Shown: positions 8,683 through 17,282, numbered from the stretch's first letter. The stretch: DNA of 64,000 bases from Palsa-504 sp963795795 (GCA_963795795.1 CAWCJS010000004.1:124001-188000), one strand, 5' to 3'. Made by a program: numbers and translations. The notes: generated by a model not told the origin, from the letters alone.

Positions 8683-9146
8683 CGGGGACCCAGGGGCAGC
8701 CGGGACGGGGGCTTGACCTCGCCGAGCCGCAGGTAGGTCACGAGACGCTGGCCGCCGCGGACGGCGAGGTTAGCCAGCACCTGCTGTAGCTCGGCGACGT
8801 CGCGGGCCACCGCGGTGATCAGGTAGTCCATCTCGCCGGCCACCGTGTACGCGGAGGTGATCTGGGGCGTGGACATGATCAGGTCGTCGAACCGCTGGCT
8901 CGAGTGCACGTCGTGACGGGCCAGCGTGGCCGCTACGTAGACCTGGAGCGGGAAGCCCAGGGCGTCCGGGTCGAGCTGCGCGCTGATGACGCGGATGACG
9001 CCCGACTCCTTGAGCCGACGGACCCGGTTCAGCGTCGCCGCCGGGGACAGGCCGACGAGCCGGGCGAGCTCGAGGTTGGTCCGGTCCGCGTCCTCCTGCA
9101 GCGCAGTGAGCAGAGCATAATCAATTTCATTCAGTGAGATGGCCAT
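8679..9146 (-). CDS. Lrp/AsnC-family transcriptional regulator
   Basis: 155 residues. N-terminal helix-turn-helix NEIDYALLTALQEDADRTNL with LARLVGLSPAATLNRVRRLK, then the RAM ligand-binding domain (FPLQVYVAATLARHDVHSSQ; AYTVAGEMDYLITAVARDVA, the conserved G-x-x-D-Y). Normal length for the family. It is divergent from the EamA transporter gene with about 70 bp between starts, so it probably controls that exporter in response to an amino acid or similar small molecule; this is inference from Lrp-exporter pairs elsewhere. Confidence 0.9.
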   Translation of the reverse strand: MAISLNEIDYALLTALQEDADRTNLELARLVGLSPAATLNRVRRLKESGVIRVISAQLDPDALGFPLQVYVAATLARHDVHSSQRFDDLIMSTPQITSAYTVAGEMDYLITAVARDVAELQQVLANLAVRGGQRLVTYLRLGEVKPPSRLPLGPR

Positions 9147-9216
9147 ACTGCTGAATATTATCTCGTTCTAGCCTCCTCAGCTCAAATTTCGTTTTTTGTA
9201 CGGCCAGCATGGATGT

Positions 9217-10308
9217 ATGAACACGAACCGCCGTCAAGCCCTGGTGGCCCTCTGCGCGGCTGGGCTGCTGTGGGGCACCACCGTGCCGCTGTCCAAGCTG
9301 GCGCTGGAATGGCTGCCCGCGGGCTGGCTCACCGTTGCGCGCTTCGGCCTGGCCGCCGCGATCCTGCTGCCCTTCACCAGGCGCGGGCTGCGTGCTGCCT
9401 TCACGCCGAGGGTGCTGATCTCCGGCGCGGTCGGGTACGGAATGACCGTCATCGTCCAGAACGCCGGTATCACCAGGACCAGCGTCACGCACGCGGCCCT
9501 GATGATCGGGGCCGTGCCGGTGCTGGTCGCGATCATCTCGGCGGTGTGGCTCCGGGCCGTGGCCCGGCCCGTGGCGTGGGTGGGCTTTGCCGTCTCGCTG
9601 GCCGGCGTCGCCCTGGTCACCGGCGGCGGAGGCGGCGGCGCGACCCCCCGGGGCGACGCCCTGGTGCTGGCCTCGCTGCTGCTCTCCGCCACCTTCACCG
9701 TGGTGCAGGGCCGCCTGCTGACGGGCCGGGACCCGATCGCGGTCACCGCCGTGGAGTTCCTCGGGGCGGCACTAGGCGCGCTGGCCTTCACGGTGTTCAC
9801 CGAGGGCATGCCCGGCCGTCCGGCGAGCCCGGGTCCGGTGCTGGCCGTCGTGGCGCTGGCCGCGGGCGGCACGCTGCTGCCGTTCACGCTGTTCGCGTTC
9901 GGGCAGAGCCGGGTCTCGTCCGAGGTCGCGGGGGCCTTCCTCAACCTCGAGCCGCTGGTGGGCGCCGTGGCCGGAGCCGCCTTCTTCGGCGACCCGGCCG
10001 GCGTGGGACTCCTTCTGGGCGGCGCGGCCATCCTGGTCGGCATCGGGCTGAGCACCCTCACGCTGCTGCGTGGCGGCGAGCCGGGTGCGGGTGACGCGGT
10101 GGCGGGTGACCCGGTTGCGCGTGACCCGGACCGCGGGTACGGGTTGGCGACGGCCGGGGCGACGGAGGGCGGCTGGCCGCGGGGCGGCCGGCTGGGCCCG
10201 ATGACGGCGGGCGTGGTTCGGCTGCCGGTCCCGGATGTCTTCAGGCCTCCCCATATCGTGGCCATCACCCGCGGGCCGATATGGGTTTGCGCGGGGGTGG
10301 AACCATAG
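9217..10308 (+). CDS. EamA/DMT-family transporter (RhaT-like exporter)
   Basis: About ten membrane spans in two EamA repeats: ALCAAGLLWGTTVPLSKLAL and GAVGYGMTVIVQNAGITRTS in the first, GGTLLPFTLFAFGQSRVSSE and AFLNLEPLVGAVAGAAFFGD in the second. DMT proteins of this kind export amino acids or other metabolites. I start at ATG 9217 (MNTNRRQALVALC), only ~70 bp from the divergent lrp start; no clear Shine-Dalgarno precedes it. After the last span (~residue 290) there is an unusual ~60-residue tail (GDAVAGDPVARDPDRG...), possibly produced by a missed stop or frameshift. A strong hairpin follows the gene. Confidence 0.85.
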   Translation: MNTNRRQALVALCAAGLLWGTTVPLSKLALEWLPAGWLTVARFGLAAAILLPFTRRGLRAAFTPRVLISGAVGYGMTVIVQNAGITRTSVTHAALMIGAVPVLVAIISAVWLRAVARPVAWVGFAVSLAGVALVTGGGGGGATPRGDALVLASLLLSATFTVVQGRLLTGRDPIAVTAVEFLGAALGALAFTVFTEGMPGRPASPGPVLAVVALAAGGTLLPFTLFAFGQSRVSSEVAGAFLNLEPLVGAVAGAAFFGDPAGVGLLLGGAAILVGIGLSTLTLLRGGEPGAGDAVAGDPVARDPDRGYGLATAGATEGGWPRGGRLGPMTAGVVRLPVPDVFRPPHIVAITRGPIWVCAGVEP

Positions 10309-10326
10309 TCCGTTCGGGATATAAAG

Positions 10327-10364
10327 ACCGCCGGCGAGCGGGCAGGGCCACACTCGCCGGCGGT
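10327..10364. terminator. Bidirectional hairpin terminator
   Basis: ACCGCCGGCGAG (10327-10338) pairs perfectly with CTCGCCGGCGGT (10353-10364) around a 14-base loop. It sits between the convergent EamA and MFS genes and is suited to serve both. No long T run follows, as usual in high-GC actinomycetes. Confidence 0.8.
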
Positions 10365-10381
10365 TGCATACGGTCCGGGTT

Positions 10382-11872
10382 TTAGCTGGCGGTGCGGGTC
10401 CGGGCGGAGAACGGGTGGGCGGCGTGCCAGGCGATGGCGGTGGCGGTTAGGGCGGCCAGGCCGGCGGTGAACATCGCGGCGCGGTCGCCGGAGACGCCGA
10501 TGCCCCCGTTGACGCCTTCGGCGACGGCGGGAAGCAGGGCGGCGCCCACCGCGGCACCGATCTGGCGGCTGGTGTTGATCATGCCGCCGACCAGGCCCTG
10601 ATCGGAGTCGGCCATGCCGCGGCTGGCGAGCACCGTCGAACCAAACGCGGTGCCCGCGGTGCCGAAGCCGATCAGCGTGACGACGAACAGGACCGGGCTG
10701 TATCCGTCGGCGGGCAGGTGCGTCAGGACGGCGAAGCCGACGGCCGTCGTGGCGCCGGTCAGCACGAGCAGGCGCTTGACGCCCATGCGGCCCGCCAGCC
10801 GCGGGCCGAGCATGCCCATCAGGAAGCCGACCACGCCTTGCGGGGCGATGATCAGGCCCGTGAACAGCGGCGACTCGTGCAGGACCTGCTGCAGGTACAG
10901 GGACAGGACGAGCATCTCGCCGCCGTTCCAGAGGCCGAGCAGGAACGCGAGGGCCGTTCCGTCCCGCAGGCTCCGGCGGTGCAGGAGGGAGGGGCGGATA
11001 AGGGGTTCGGGGTGGCGGGCCTCTGCCTTGACGAAGACCGCGGCCGCGGCGGCCGCGATGACGGCGGCCGCGATGACCAGGGGCGAGGTCCAGCCGGAGA
11101 TGGCGCCCTGGGATACGGCGAACACGAGCAGCGCGATCGCGCTGGTGATCAGCAGGGCGCCGCGCACGTCAAGGCGGTGCTTCGGCCGGTTTGACGTCTT
11201 GCTGGCCTGGGCCGCGCCGAGGATTTTCGGGGCCACGGCCGCCGCGATGAGGCCGACCGGGACGTTGACCAGGAACACCGCGCGCCAGCTCGTGAACTCG
11301 ACCAGCACGCCGCCGAGGACCTGGCCGGAGACGAAGCCGACCGAGGCGATCGCACCGTACAGGCCGATGGCGCGATTACGTTCGGCGCCTTCGGGGAAGC
11401 CGGTGGTGATGAGGGAGAGCGCGGCGGGGGCGACCACGGCAGCGCCCGCGCCCTGCAAGACTCGCGCCGCGATCAGCAGTGCGGGGTCCTGGGCCAGGCC
11501 GCCGGCCAGGCTGGCCAGCGAGAACGCGATGAGGCCGGCGATGAACATGCGCCGCCTGCCCAGCAGGTCGGCGGCCCGGCCGCCGAGGATGAGCAATCCG
11601 CCGAACGAGATGGCGTATCCCGTTACGATCCACTGCACCGCGTCCGGTGGCATGTGGAGCTCGCGCTCGATGGAGGGTAGGGCTACGTTCACGATGCTGA
11701 AGTCGAGGACGACCATGAACGCGGCCACGAGGATCAGGGCTAGCTGCAGAGGGTGGCGGGCCTGGGCCTGGGCGCTAGCGGGCTGGGGCTGGGGCTGGGG
11801 CTGGGCCTGGGCCTGGGCCGGGGCCGTAGCGGGCTGGGGCTGCGGACGGTTGGGAGGCGCGGTGACGGGCAT
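10382..11872 (-). CDS. MFS drug exporter, DHA2 (14-span) family
   Basis: About 496 residues. After a proline/glutamine-rich N-terminus (PQPQ, AQAQ repeats, residues ~10-40) come 14 predicted spans. Motif A is GGRAADLLGRRRMF; motif C is GAIASVGFVSGQVLGGVLVE; VVLDFSIVNVALPSIE is the DHA2 first-helix motif. Such transporters use the proton gradient to expel drugs or dyes. The ATG at 11872 is preferred over an upstream TTG because the candidate operator lies immediately beyond it. It is divergent from the TetR gene at 11930, the usual self-regulated exporter/repressor pair. Confidence 0.9.
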   Translation of the reverse strand: MPVTAPPNRPQPQPATAPAQAQAQPQPQPQPASAQAQARHPLQLALILVAAFMVVLDFSIVNVALPSIERELHMPPDAVQWIVTGYAISFGGLLILGGRAADLLGRRRMFIAGLIAFSLASLAGGLAQDPALLIAARVLQGAGAAVVAPAALSLITTGFPEGAERNRAIGLYGAIASVGFVSGQVLGGVLVEFTSWRAVFLVNVPVGLIAAAVAPKILGAAQASKTSNRPKHRLDVRGALLITSAIALLVFAVSQGAISGWTSPLVIAAAVIAAAAAAVFVKAEARHPEPLIRPSLLHRRSLRDGTALAFLLGLWNGGEMLVLSLYLQQVLHESPLFTGLIIAPQGVVGFLMGMLGPRLAGRMGVKRLLVLTGATTAVGFAVLTHLPADGYSPVLFVVTLIGFGTAGTAFGSTVLASRGMADSDQGLVGGMINTSRQIGAAVGAALLPAVAEGVNGGIGVSGDRAAMFTAGLAALTATAIAWHAAHPFSARTRTAS

Positions 11873-11882
11873 GATACCAATC

Positions 11883-11909
11883 AAATACGTTACGGATCGT
11901 TTCGGATTT
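11883..11909. promoter_or_regulatory. Candidate TetR operator
   Basis: AAATACGTTACG (11883-11894) and CGTTTCGGATTT (11898-11909) form a dyad matching at 9 of 12 positions around a 3-base centre. It lies in the 57-bp gap between the divergent exporter and tetR starts, where binding would repress both. Confidence 0.55.
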
Positions 11910-11929
11910 CCAAAAGGTTGAACCTGGGC

Positions 11930-12541
11930 ATGGACGTCGATATTCCGGCTGAGGCCGGCGAGCGCGCAGCACGCGGGCGGCCGCGGAGCCAGGAGGCTGA
12001 CCGGGCGATCCTGGCGGCCACCGTGGAGCTGCTAGCGGAGCGGGGGCTGGCCGCCATGTCGATCGAGGAGGTCGCGGCCCGGGCCGGGGTGGGGAAGACG
12101 ACGATCTACCGGCGCTGGCCATCCAAGGGCCTGCTCGCGCTGGATGCCTTCGTGGCGTCGTTCCGTGCGGAACAGCCCCTGCCGGACACGGGGACGCTAC
12201 GCGGCGACCTGCTTGATGCGCTGCACGCTTGGGTCCGGGCGGTGACCCTTACCCCCATGGGGCGGTTGCTGGCTGACCTGGTCGCCGAGGCCCAGCACGA
12301 CCCGGAACTGCGCGCGGCCTGGCGGGATCGGGTGCTCGAGCCGCTGCGCAGCCAGCACCGGATCATGCTGGATCGCGCGATCGCCCGGGGCGAGATTCCG
12401 GCGACCACGGATCGGGAGGTCGTCCTCGACCTGTTCTTCGGTGCCGCCCAGCACCGGCTGCTGCTCGGCCACCTGCCGATGACCGAGGACTTCATCCGCG
12501 AGGTGGTCGACGTGATCTTGGGCGGCATCCAGCGCGGGTAG
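11930..12541 (+). CDS. TetR-family transcriptional repressor
   Basis: 203 residues from the ATG at 11930 (MDVDIPAEAGERAARGRPRS). The TetR helix-turn-helix is ILAATVELLAERGLAAMSIE then VAARAGVGKTTIYRRWPSKG, a strong family match. The C-terminal domain (TLRGDLLDALHAWVRAVTLT; VVLDLFFGAAQHRLLLGHLP) resembles the TetR_C_11/16 type. It is divergent from the DHA2 exporter and probably senses an exported compound. The open frame extends upstream to 11753 but only as a shadow of the exporter's repetitive N-terminus. Confidence 0.92.
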   Translation: MDVDIPAEAGERAARGRPRSQEADRAILAATVELLAERGLAAMSIEEVAARAGVGKTTIYRRWPSKGLLALDAFVASFRAEQPLPDTGTLRGDLLDALHAWVRAVTLTPMGRLLADLVAEAQHDPELRAAWRDRVLEPLRSQHRIMLDRAIARGEIPATTDREVVLDLFFGAAQHRLLLGHLPMTEDFIREVVDVILGGIQRG

Positions 12542-12659
12542 CCGTGCCATGGGACTCGGGTTGGGCACGGGCCCGTTGGGCGGGCGGCGAGACGGCTGGA
12601 GCCTCGCGCGGCTCAGCATGCGCATGCGAATCTCTTAGAACAGGAATTCTGAAAAGATC

Positions 12660-12736
12660 GGGGAGGATACGGGTTTCGGGGAGGATTTGGTGCACTATAG
12701 TCCCCCGGATCCTCCCGCAAGCCCGGATCCTCCCCG
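12660..12736. repeat. Cluster of direct and inverted GGAGGAT repeats
   Basis: CGGGGAGGAT occurs twice (12660-12669, 12677-12686) and its complement ATCCTCCC(C)G twice (12709-12717, 12727-12736), so two alternative nested hairpins are possible. It lies in a 260-bp gap between tetR and the convergent ridA-like gene. It could act as a terminator for both; nothing else is visible in that gap. Confidence 0.6.
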
Positions 12737-12805
12737 CAAATCCTGGCGGGGCTCGCAGGGATTGAGCGTGGACACCACGGTCCGGCGCTTTTTTGGACGA
12801 CTCGG

Positions 12806-13195
12806 CTAGCTATCTGGCAGGACGGCTTCGGCTTCGATCTCTACTAGCCAGGCGGGGTCGAGTAGGCCGGACACGATCACCGCGGTAGCGGCCGGGCGGA
12901 TCTCGGCGAAGACCTCGCCGTGAGCGCGGGCGACCTCGCGCCAGTGGGCGGCGTCGGTGATGAACATGCGGGTTCGCACGACGTGATCGAGGCTGGTGCC
13001 CGCCTTGGCCAGGGCCTCGCTGATCAGGTCCAGGCACAGCCTGGTCTGGCCGTGCGGGTCGGGCGGAGGCGGGCCCCCACCTGGCGGGACCGGCGCGGTT
13101 CCTGATACGAGAACCCGGTCCCCGGCGACCACCGCGCGAGAGAACCCGAAGACCGGCTCGTAGGGCGAGTGCCCGCTGATGCGCTGACGCTGCAT
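12806..13195 (-). CDS. RidA/YjgF-family protein
   Basis: 129 residues, the normal RidA size. GFSRAVVAGDRVLVSGTAP, then DLISEALAKAGTSLDHVVRT with the conserved substrate-carboxylate-binding Arg in VVRTRMFITDA, and VIVSGLLDPAWLVEIEAEAV at the C-terminus. RidA proteins hydrolyse reactive enamine/imine intermediates from PLP enzymes; paralogues in the wider family differ in substrate. The characteristic Glu-Ala-end is present. No PLP enzyme lies adjacent, so the specific role is not evident. Confidence 0.87.
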   Translation of the reverse strand: MQRQRISGHSPYEPVFGFSRAVVAGDRVLVSGTAPVPPGGGPPPPDPHGQTRLCLDLISEALAKAGTSLDHVVRTRMFITDAAHWREVARAHGEVFAEIRPAATAVIVSGLLDPAWLVEIEAEAVLPDS

Positions 13196-13341
13196 TCAGG
13201 CATTGTTTCACCTGGCGTCCTGGGTGCGGCGGAGCGGACAGAAGGTTTGCGGGCGGGCAGGCGGGTAGCAATCAGACGGATCGCGTTCGGTCCAGGATGG
13301 GCGAGACGGAGCCTGGGCCTGGTCGATGTCGCCATCACGTT

Positions 13342-13365
13342 ATATCTTGAATATTATCGAGATAT
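13342..13365. promoter_or_regulatory. AT-rich palindrome, candidate PadR-type operator
   Basis: ATATCTTGA (13342-13350) and TCGAGATAT (13357-13365) are inverted copies with one mismatch around a 6-base centre. The sequence stands out in GC-rich surroundings, lies about 55 bp upstream of the repeat-protein gene, and resembles the ATATC..GATAT operators of PadR-like repressors. No padR gene lies next to it. Confidence 0.5.
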
Positions 13366-13421
13366 GAGAAGAGCTGCGGGCGCGAATCGCTCGAAGCGCT
13401 CGAAGCGAAGGAGAGTCGGCT

Positions 13422-13808
13422 ATGGCCGAAGTTGAGCAGCAGATGCGGAAGTGGTGGTCCATGCTGACCGCCTGGCTGCGCGGCGACCAGCGGGCCGACA
13501 CGGCGCGCAAGGCGAAGTCAGCCCTGCAGGACCTGCGGGACAGTGACGCCGGAAAGCGAGCCGAGTCCGCGATCCGCGACCTGCGGCAGGGAGAGGTCGG
13601 GCGCAAGGCTGAGGCGGCGATCCGTGACCTGCGCGAAGGGGAGTCCGGGCGCAAGGCGCGCGAGGCGCTGCGCGACCTGCGGGACAGCGACGCCGCGCGC
13701 CGGGCGCGCGAGGCGCTGAAGGACCTGCGCGACAGCGATGCCGGGCGGAAGGCGAAGTCCGCGATCCGGGACATGCGCGAGGGAGACAAGGCTCGCGACG
13801 ACTCCTGA
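13422..13808 (+). CDS. Small charged helical-repeat protein, function unknown
   Basis: 128 residues. After MAEVEQQMRKWWSMLTAWLR the protein is six tandem copies of a 16-residue unit of the form (A)(K/E)(S/A)AIRDLR(D/E/Q)(S/G)(D/E)xGRK, e.g. AEAAIRDLREGESGRK and AREALKDLRDSDAGRK, ending KARDDS. The repeats are predicted amphipathic helices with alternating charge; the Trp-rich start could touch a membrane. I do not recognise a function. The ATG follows GAAGGAGAG with good spacing. The palindrome at 13342-13365 suggests it is specifically regulated. Confidence 0.7.
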   Translation: MAEVEQQMRKWWSMLTAWLRGDQRADTARKAKSALQDLRDSDAGKRAESAIRDLRQGEVGRKAEAAIRDLREGESGRKAREALRDLRDSDAARRAREALKDLRDSDAGRKAKSAIRDMREGDKARDDS

Positions 13809-13847
13809 CGGAGACGCGACCTGCGACGACTCCCGACTTCTGCCGGT

Positions 13848-14567
13848 TTACCTGCTTGGGCAGGCGACGTCCTTGGCTGGCACCTGGGGCTCCGACGGCT
13901 GCTGGAACAGCAACGGAGTCCCGAACGGGACCGCGACCCAGTGGGTGAAGATGAGGAAGCGCTCCTTGACGTAGAAGGAGACGTCCCCTGACCAGCTGCC
14001 TTTGATGTAGCACGCGTTACTCAGCCGGATCGGGATACCGATCCGCATCACCTGGCCGGGCCCGAGGGTGAGGCCCGCGACCGGGCGGGCGGTAGGCAAC
14101 GGCGAACGCCAGGTCTCGATCCAGCCCAGGACCTGGCCAGCGGGGATAAGCGGCCAGGGTTGTGCACCGGCCTGGATCATCGCCTGCTCCTGCGGGCTGA
14201 GGATCGAGACGGCCTCGATGGTGATGGCCTCGGGCCCGGTGTTCTCGAAGCTCTCGACGACGGTGAAGGCACCACGTTGCGGCGGCACGTAGAGCTGGCC
14301 GGCCTGGATCCCGAACGTGTTGACCACGCGGAGGCCGGTCCCGCTCGGCAGGCCAGGGATCGAGCCGCCGCTCTCGCCGCTGAAATAAGGGATGGGCTGG
14401 TAGGTCCAGGCTAGGACCCCGAGGACCACGAGCGCGGCGGTGACCAGCGCCGCCAGGGTGACGGGGGTCCAGCGACGCCACGGGGAGCGGGCGCGTGACC
14501 GAGGCGGGCCGGCCGCGGGCGGTTCGCCGCTGGCAGGCTGAGTCGGCGAGGACTCGGTGATGGCCAT
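13848..14567 (-). CDS. Single-span extracytoplasmic protein, function unknown
   Basis: 239 residues: cytoplasmic proline/arginine-rich N-terminus, one membrane span at ~36-55 (TLAALVTAALVVLGVLAWTY), then an exported beta-rich domain (FTVVESFENTGPEAITIEAV; LGPGQVMRIGIPIRLSNACY; SFYVKERFLIFTHWVAVPFG). Two exported cysteines (NACYIKG and DVACPSR) may form a disulfide. The 'ENTG....I' pattern resembles immunoglobulin-like exported domains. I cannot name a family. Confidence 0.65.
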   Translation of the reverse strand: MAITESSPTQPASGEPPAAGPPRSRARSPWRRWTPVTLAALVTAALVVLGVLAWTYQPIPYFSGESGGSIPGLPSGTGLRVVNTFGIQAGQLYVPPQRGAFTVVESFENTGPEAITIEAVSILSPQEQAMIQAGAQPWPLIPAGQVLGWIETWRSPLPTARPVAGLTLGPGQVMRIGIPIRLSNACYIKGSWSGDVSFYVKERFLIFTHWVAVPFGTPLLFQQPSEPQVPAKDVACPSR

Positions 14568-14649
14568 CGGCTGCCTCCACGGTCACCGTCATCTGTGACG
14601 ACCATATATCGATGGCGGGGGGCGGGGCGGGAATCCGGGTGCGCGCGGG

Positions 14650-14760
14650 GCCGGAGTGGGGCAGAGATCCGGATGATTGCGGTGCCGGGCGCCGGGGCGG
14701 AGATCCGGGTGCCTGCGGTGCCGGGTGCCGGGGCGGAAATTCTGTTGCGCGGGGTGTGGG
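14650..14760. repeat. Imperfect ~36-bp direct repeats in intergenic DNA
   Basis: Three tandem units beginning GCCGGGGCGGAGATCCGG (14650-14690, 14691-14726, 14727 onward), the last degenerate. They fill much of the 320-bp gap (14568-14888) upstream of the RIO-type kinase gene. No gene is seen in the gap. A GAGGAG Shine-Dalgarno near 14874 serves the kinase. Confidence 0.6.
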
Positions 14761-14888
14761 GGGTATGGCAACCTGCAGCGGACCGGCAGTGCTGGCCGGC
14801 TGAGCGGAAGGGAGAGGTCACGTGTCTATGCCCGTCGCGGGCGCGTTGCCGCCTGCCCTTTCCGGAACTCAGCTGAGGAGCACTACCC

Positions 14889-15836
14889 GTGCCCAGTCAT
14901 TCCTCCGCGTACGGCGGAGAGTTTAGGTATCACCGCGGTAACCAGCGTTTCGACGACGACGAGCCGACCACGGCCAAGCGCGTCCGGGTTCGCCGAGCGC
15001 TGCCATCTATCGACGTCTTCGACGCAACCGACGGCTTGCCCGACGGCGACCGCTGGACCACCTGGGATCAGTCGACGCCGACCGAGCGCGGTCCGAGGCC
15101 CTACCCGGGCTGGCTGGTCACCGAGCTGGCCGCGGTCGACACCGAGCTCGGGATCCTGAAGACCGGCAAGGAGGCCGACGTCTTCCTGCTCCGGCGCGGC
15201 GTGCCGGGGACGGACCGGTCCTGCCTGCTCGCCGCCAAGCGGTACCGGTCCGCCGAACACCGCATGTTCCACCGCGACGCCGGCTACCTGGAGGGGCGCC
15301 GGACGCGGGAGTCGCGGACCAACCGGGCCGTCGCGAACCGGAGCGCGTTCGGGCGGGAAGCGATCGCGGGGCAGTGGGCGGCCGCCGAGTTCGGCGCGCT
15401 GGCCCGGCTATACGCGGCCGGGGTGCCCGTGCCGTACCCGGCCCAGATCCTGGGGACCGAGTTGCTGCTCGAGTTCATCGGGTCGGCGGACGGGACGGCT
15501 GCGCCGCGGCTGGCCGAGACCAGGCCCGACGATGCCGAACTCGCCGCGCTGTGGGACCAGCTGGTGCAGGCGCTGGTCGACCTGGCCAGGGACGGGCTAG
15601 CCCACGGTGACCTGTCCGCGTTCAACCTGCTGGTACACGACGGGCGGCTGATCATGATCGACCTGCCGCAGGTGGTCGACGTGATCGCGAACCCGCGCGG
15701 CGCCTGGTTTCTCACCAGGGACGCCGAGAACGTGGGTCGCTGGTTCACTCAGCACGGCCTGCACGGCGTCAGCCCGGAACCGAGCGACCTGCCCGCCCTG
15801 CTGCGCCGCGAGGCCCGCGTCAACGGAGACGGCTGA
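14889..15836 (+). CDS. RIO-family serine protein kinase
   Basis: 315 residues. RIO1-like layout: flexible charged N-terminus (residues 1-75), P-loop GILKTGKEADVFLL, ATP-anchoring Lys in LAAKRYRSAEHR, a flexible-loop insertion rich in Arg (RRTRESRTNRAVANRSAFGR), catalytic loop AHGDLSAFNLLVHD and metal-binding Asp in MIDLPQVVDVI. RIO kinases are rare in bacteria but recurrent in actinomycetes; archaeal/eukaryotic relatives act in ribosome assembly. The GTG at 14889 is supported by CTGAGGAGC just upstream. The target is unknown. Confidence 0.87.
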   Translation: MPSHSSAYGGEFRYHRGNQRFDDDEPTTAKRVRVRRALPSIDVFDATDGLPDGDRWTTWDQSTPTERGPRPYPGWLVTELAAVDTELGILKTGKEADVFLLRRGVPGTDRSCLLAAKRYRSAEHRMFHRDAGYLEGRRTRESRTNRAVANRSAFGREAIAGQWAAAEFGALARLYAAGVPVPYPAQILGTELLLEFIGSADGTAAPRLAETRPDDAELAALWDQLVQALVDLARDGLAHGDLSAFNLLVHDGRLIMIDLPQVVDVIANPRGAWFLTRDAENVGRWFTQHGLHGVSPEPSDLPALLRREARVNGDG

Positions 15837-16131
15837 GCCTGGGGAAACAGATGTCGGCCGCGTGTTGATCGCTGTTCAGATTGACCCGTTATGGTGGCCG
15901 TTCTGGCGTTAGTGCGGGTTGATCACGACAGGGGTTCATTTCCGTTCGAGAGAAAGTAAAGCGGAGATGAATATTCCATGAAGGGACAGCCGATGAACTG
16001 GGCGGAACCGAGATCGGCAATTTCGGCCTAGATCATGTTTTGGCTGATGAGATGCCTTGATCAAGTGCTTCGATCTGCATTCTCGCCTAAAATGTGCACT
16101 GGAGGGGTGTGCGGTACCAAGGGAGGAAAGT
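15837..16131. promoter_or_regulatory. Intergenic region with a leader conserved between two paralogues
   Basis: The last ~85 bases (16047-16131), reading GATGAGATGCCTTGATC... to the start codon, align with 19720-19803 upstream of the second Thr-Ala-repeat protein. AGTGCTTC, GCATT and the final GGGAGG are shared. The rest of the gap shows no gene. The conservation suggests a shared promoter or 5'-UTR element inherited with the gene duplication. Confidence 0.5.
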
Positions 16132-17202
16132 GTGTTCAGCAGCACGGCCCGCCTGACCGGGTGGAGGCTGGCCGGCGTGGTGGCAGCGGTCGGCGCCTTC
16201 GTGGCGGTCGGCACGGGCATGGGGTTGGCCGCGACCTCCGCGAGTACGTATCAGATCGGGCTTGATCCGAACACCCCGACACCGATAACGGCGGCGACAT
16301 TCAAGACGACGGGGAGCTGTGCTGGCGTGATAGCGCCATGGCTCGACGGATGGCACTTTGACGTCCCCGGCGGTGCCACCCAGATCCTCAGCCTTGAGCT
16401 GGATTTCAACGGCCCATCCGCCACTAGCTCCCCGACCGCAACAGCCACCGCAACGGCCACCGCAACTGCTACGGCCACAGCGACCTCGACCTCGACGGTG
16501 AAGGCGGCCACCCCGGCCGTGACCACGACCTTGCCCGCGACGAGCACCGCGTCTCAGAGCCCGACCAGCACCCCGACCTCCACCATCCCACCGTCCTCCA
16601 GCCCGTACAGCGTCGTCTTCGCGACGGGTCGCCAGGAGGCCTTCGTGGCCACGTTGCCCGGCGCGCAGCTGGTGGCAGCGGGCGCGCTGGTGGTAACGGC
16701 GAGCGGCCAGCCGGTGGTCCAGTTCCTCGAGCTGGCCAACACCTGCCCGGCGTCGGCGGTGTTCGGCCTCCCGACCGGGACGCCCGTGGGGGGGTCGTTC
16801 GCACCCTTCTCGATCTCCTCACTGTTGCCGACCGGCGCGGACACCCCGATACCCTCCTCGGTGTCGCTGGTTGGCACGGGTTCGGCGGCGTCGCCGTCGG
16901 CGACCTGCATAGCGTTGCCGACCGCCGCAGCGACCACGACCAGCGCGACGCCGGATCCAACCACCGCCACGACGTCTGACCCTGCTTCCACGGCGACCGC
17001 CACGGCTACGGCCACGGCTACCGCCACGGCTTCTGCGACGGCGACTCATACAGCTACGGCGTCGGCTAGCGCGACCGCTTCGGCATCGGCTACCCCGACG
17101 GCCACGGCGTCGGCCACGCCCACGCCTTCGGCCACGGCGACCTCGAGCTGCGTGGCTCCGACACCGAGCGCGGTACCCGGAAACCTGTCGGTGACGGGCT
17201 GA
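16132..17202 (+). CDS. Secreted Thr-Ala-repeat surface protein A
   Basis: 356 residues from the GTG at 16132 (VFSSTARLTGWRLAGVVAAV), after GGGAGG; the paralogue at 19804 starts identically, fixing the start. A signal sequence (VVAAVGAFVAVGTGMGLAAT) precedes a domain opening YQIGLDPNTPTPITAATFK and containing LPGAQLVAAGALVVTASGQP and FLELANTCP. Long Thr-Ala dipeptide runs interrupt this domain and form the C-terminal third. The protein ends exactly NLSVTG, close to an LPxTG motif but with no following membrane span or basic tail. Probably an exported, flexible, possibly glycosylated wall protein; function unknown. Confidence 0.7.
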   Translation: MFSSTARLTGWRLAGVVAAVGAFVAVGTGMGLAATSASTYQIGLDPNTPTPITAATFKTTGSCAGVIAPWLDGWHFDVPGGATQILSLELDFNGPSATSSPTATATATATATATATATSTSTVKAATPAVTTTLPATSTASQSPTSTPTSTIPPSSSPYSVVFATGRQEAFVATLPGAQLVAAGALVVTASGQPVVQFLELANTCPASAVFGLPTGTPVGGSFAPFSISSLLPTGADTPIPSSVSLVGTGSAASPSATCIALPTAAATTTSATPDPTTATTSDPASTATATATATATATASATATHTATASASATASASATPTATASATPTPSATATSSCVAPTPSAVPGNLSVTG

Positions 17203-17282
17203 GGAGCTCGGTCACCCGCCGAGGACTGAGGGCTTCATCCGACAGCCAGGGCGGTATGCGGCGGTGCTGGTTAGATGTGAGC

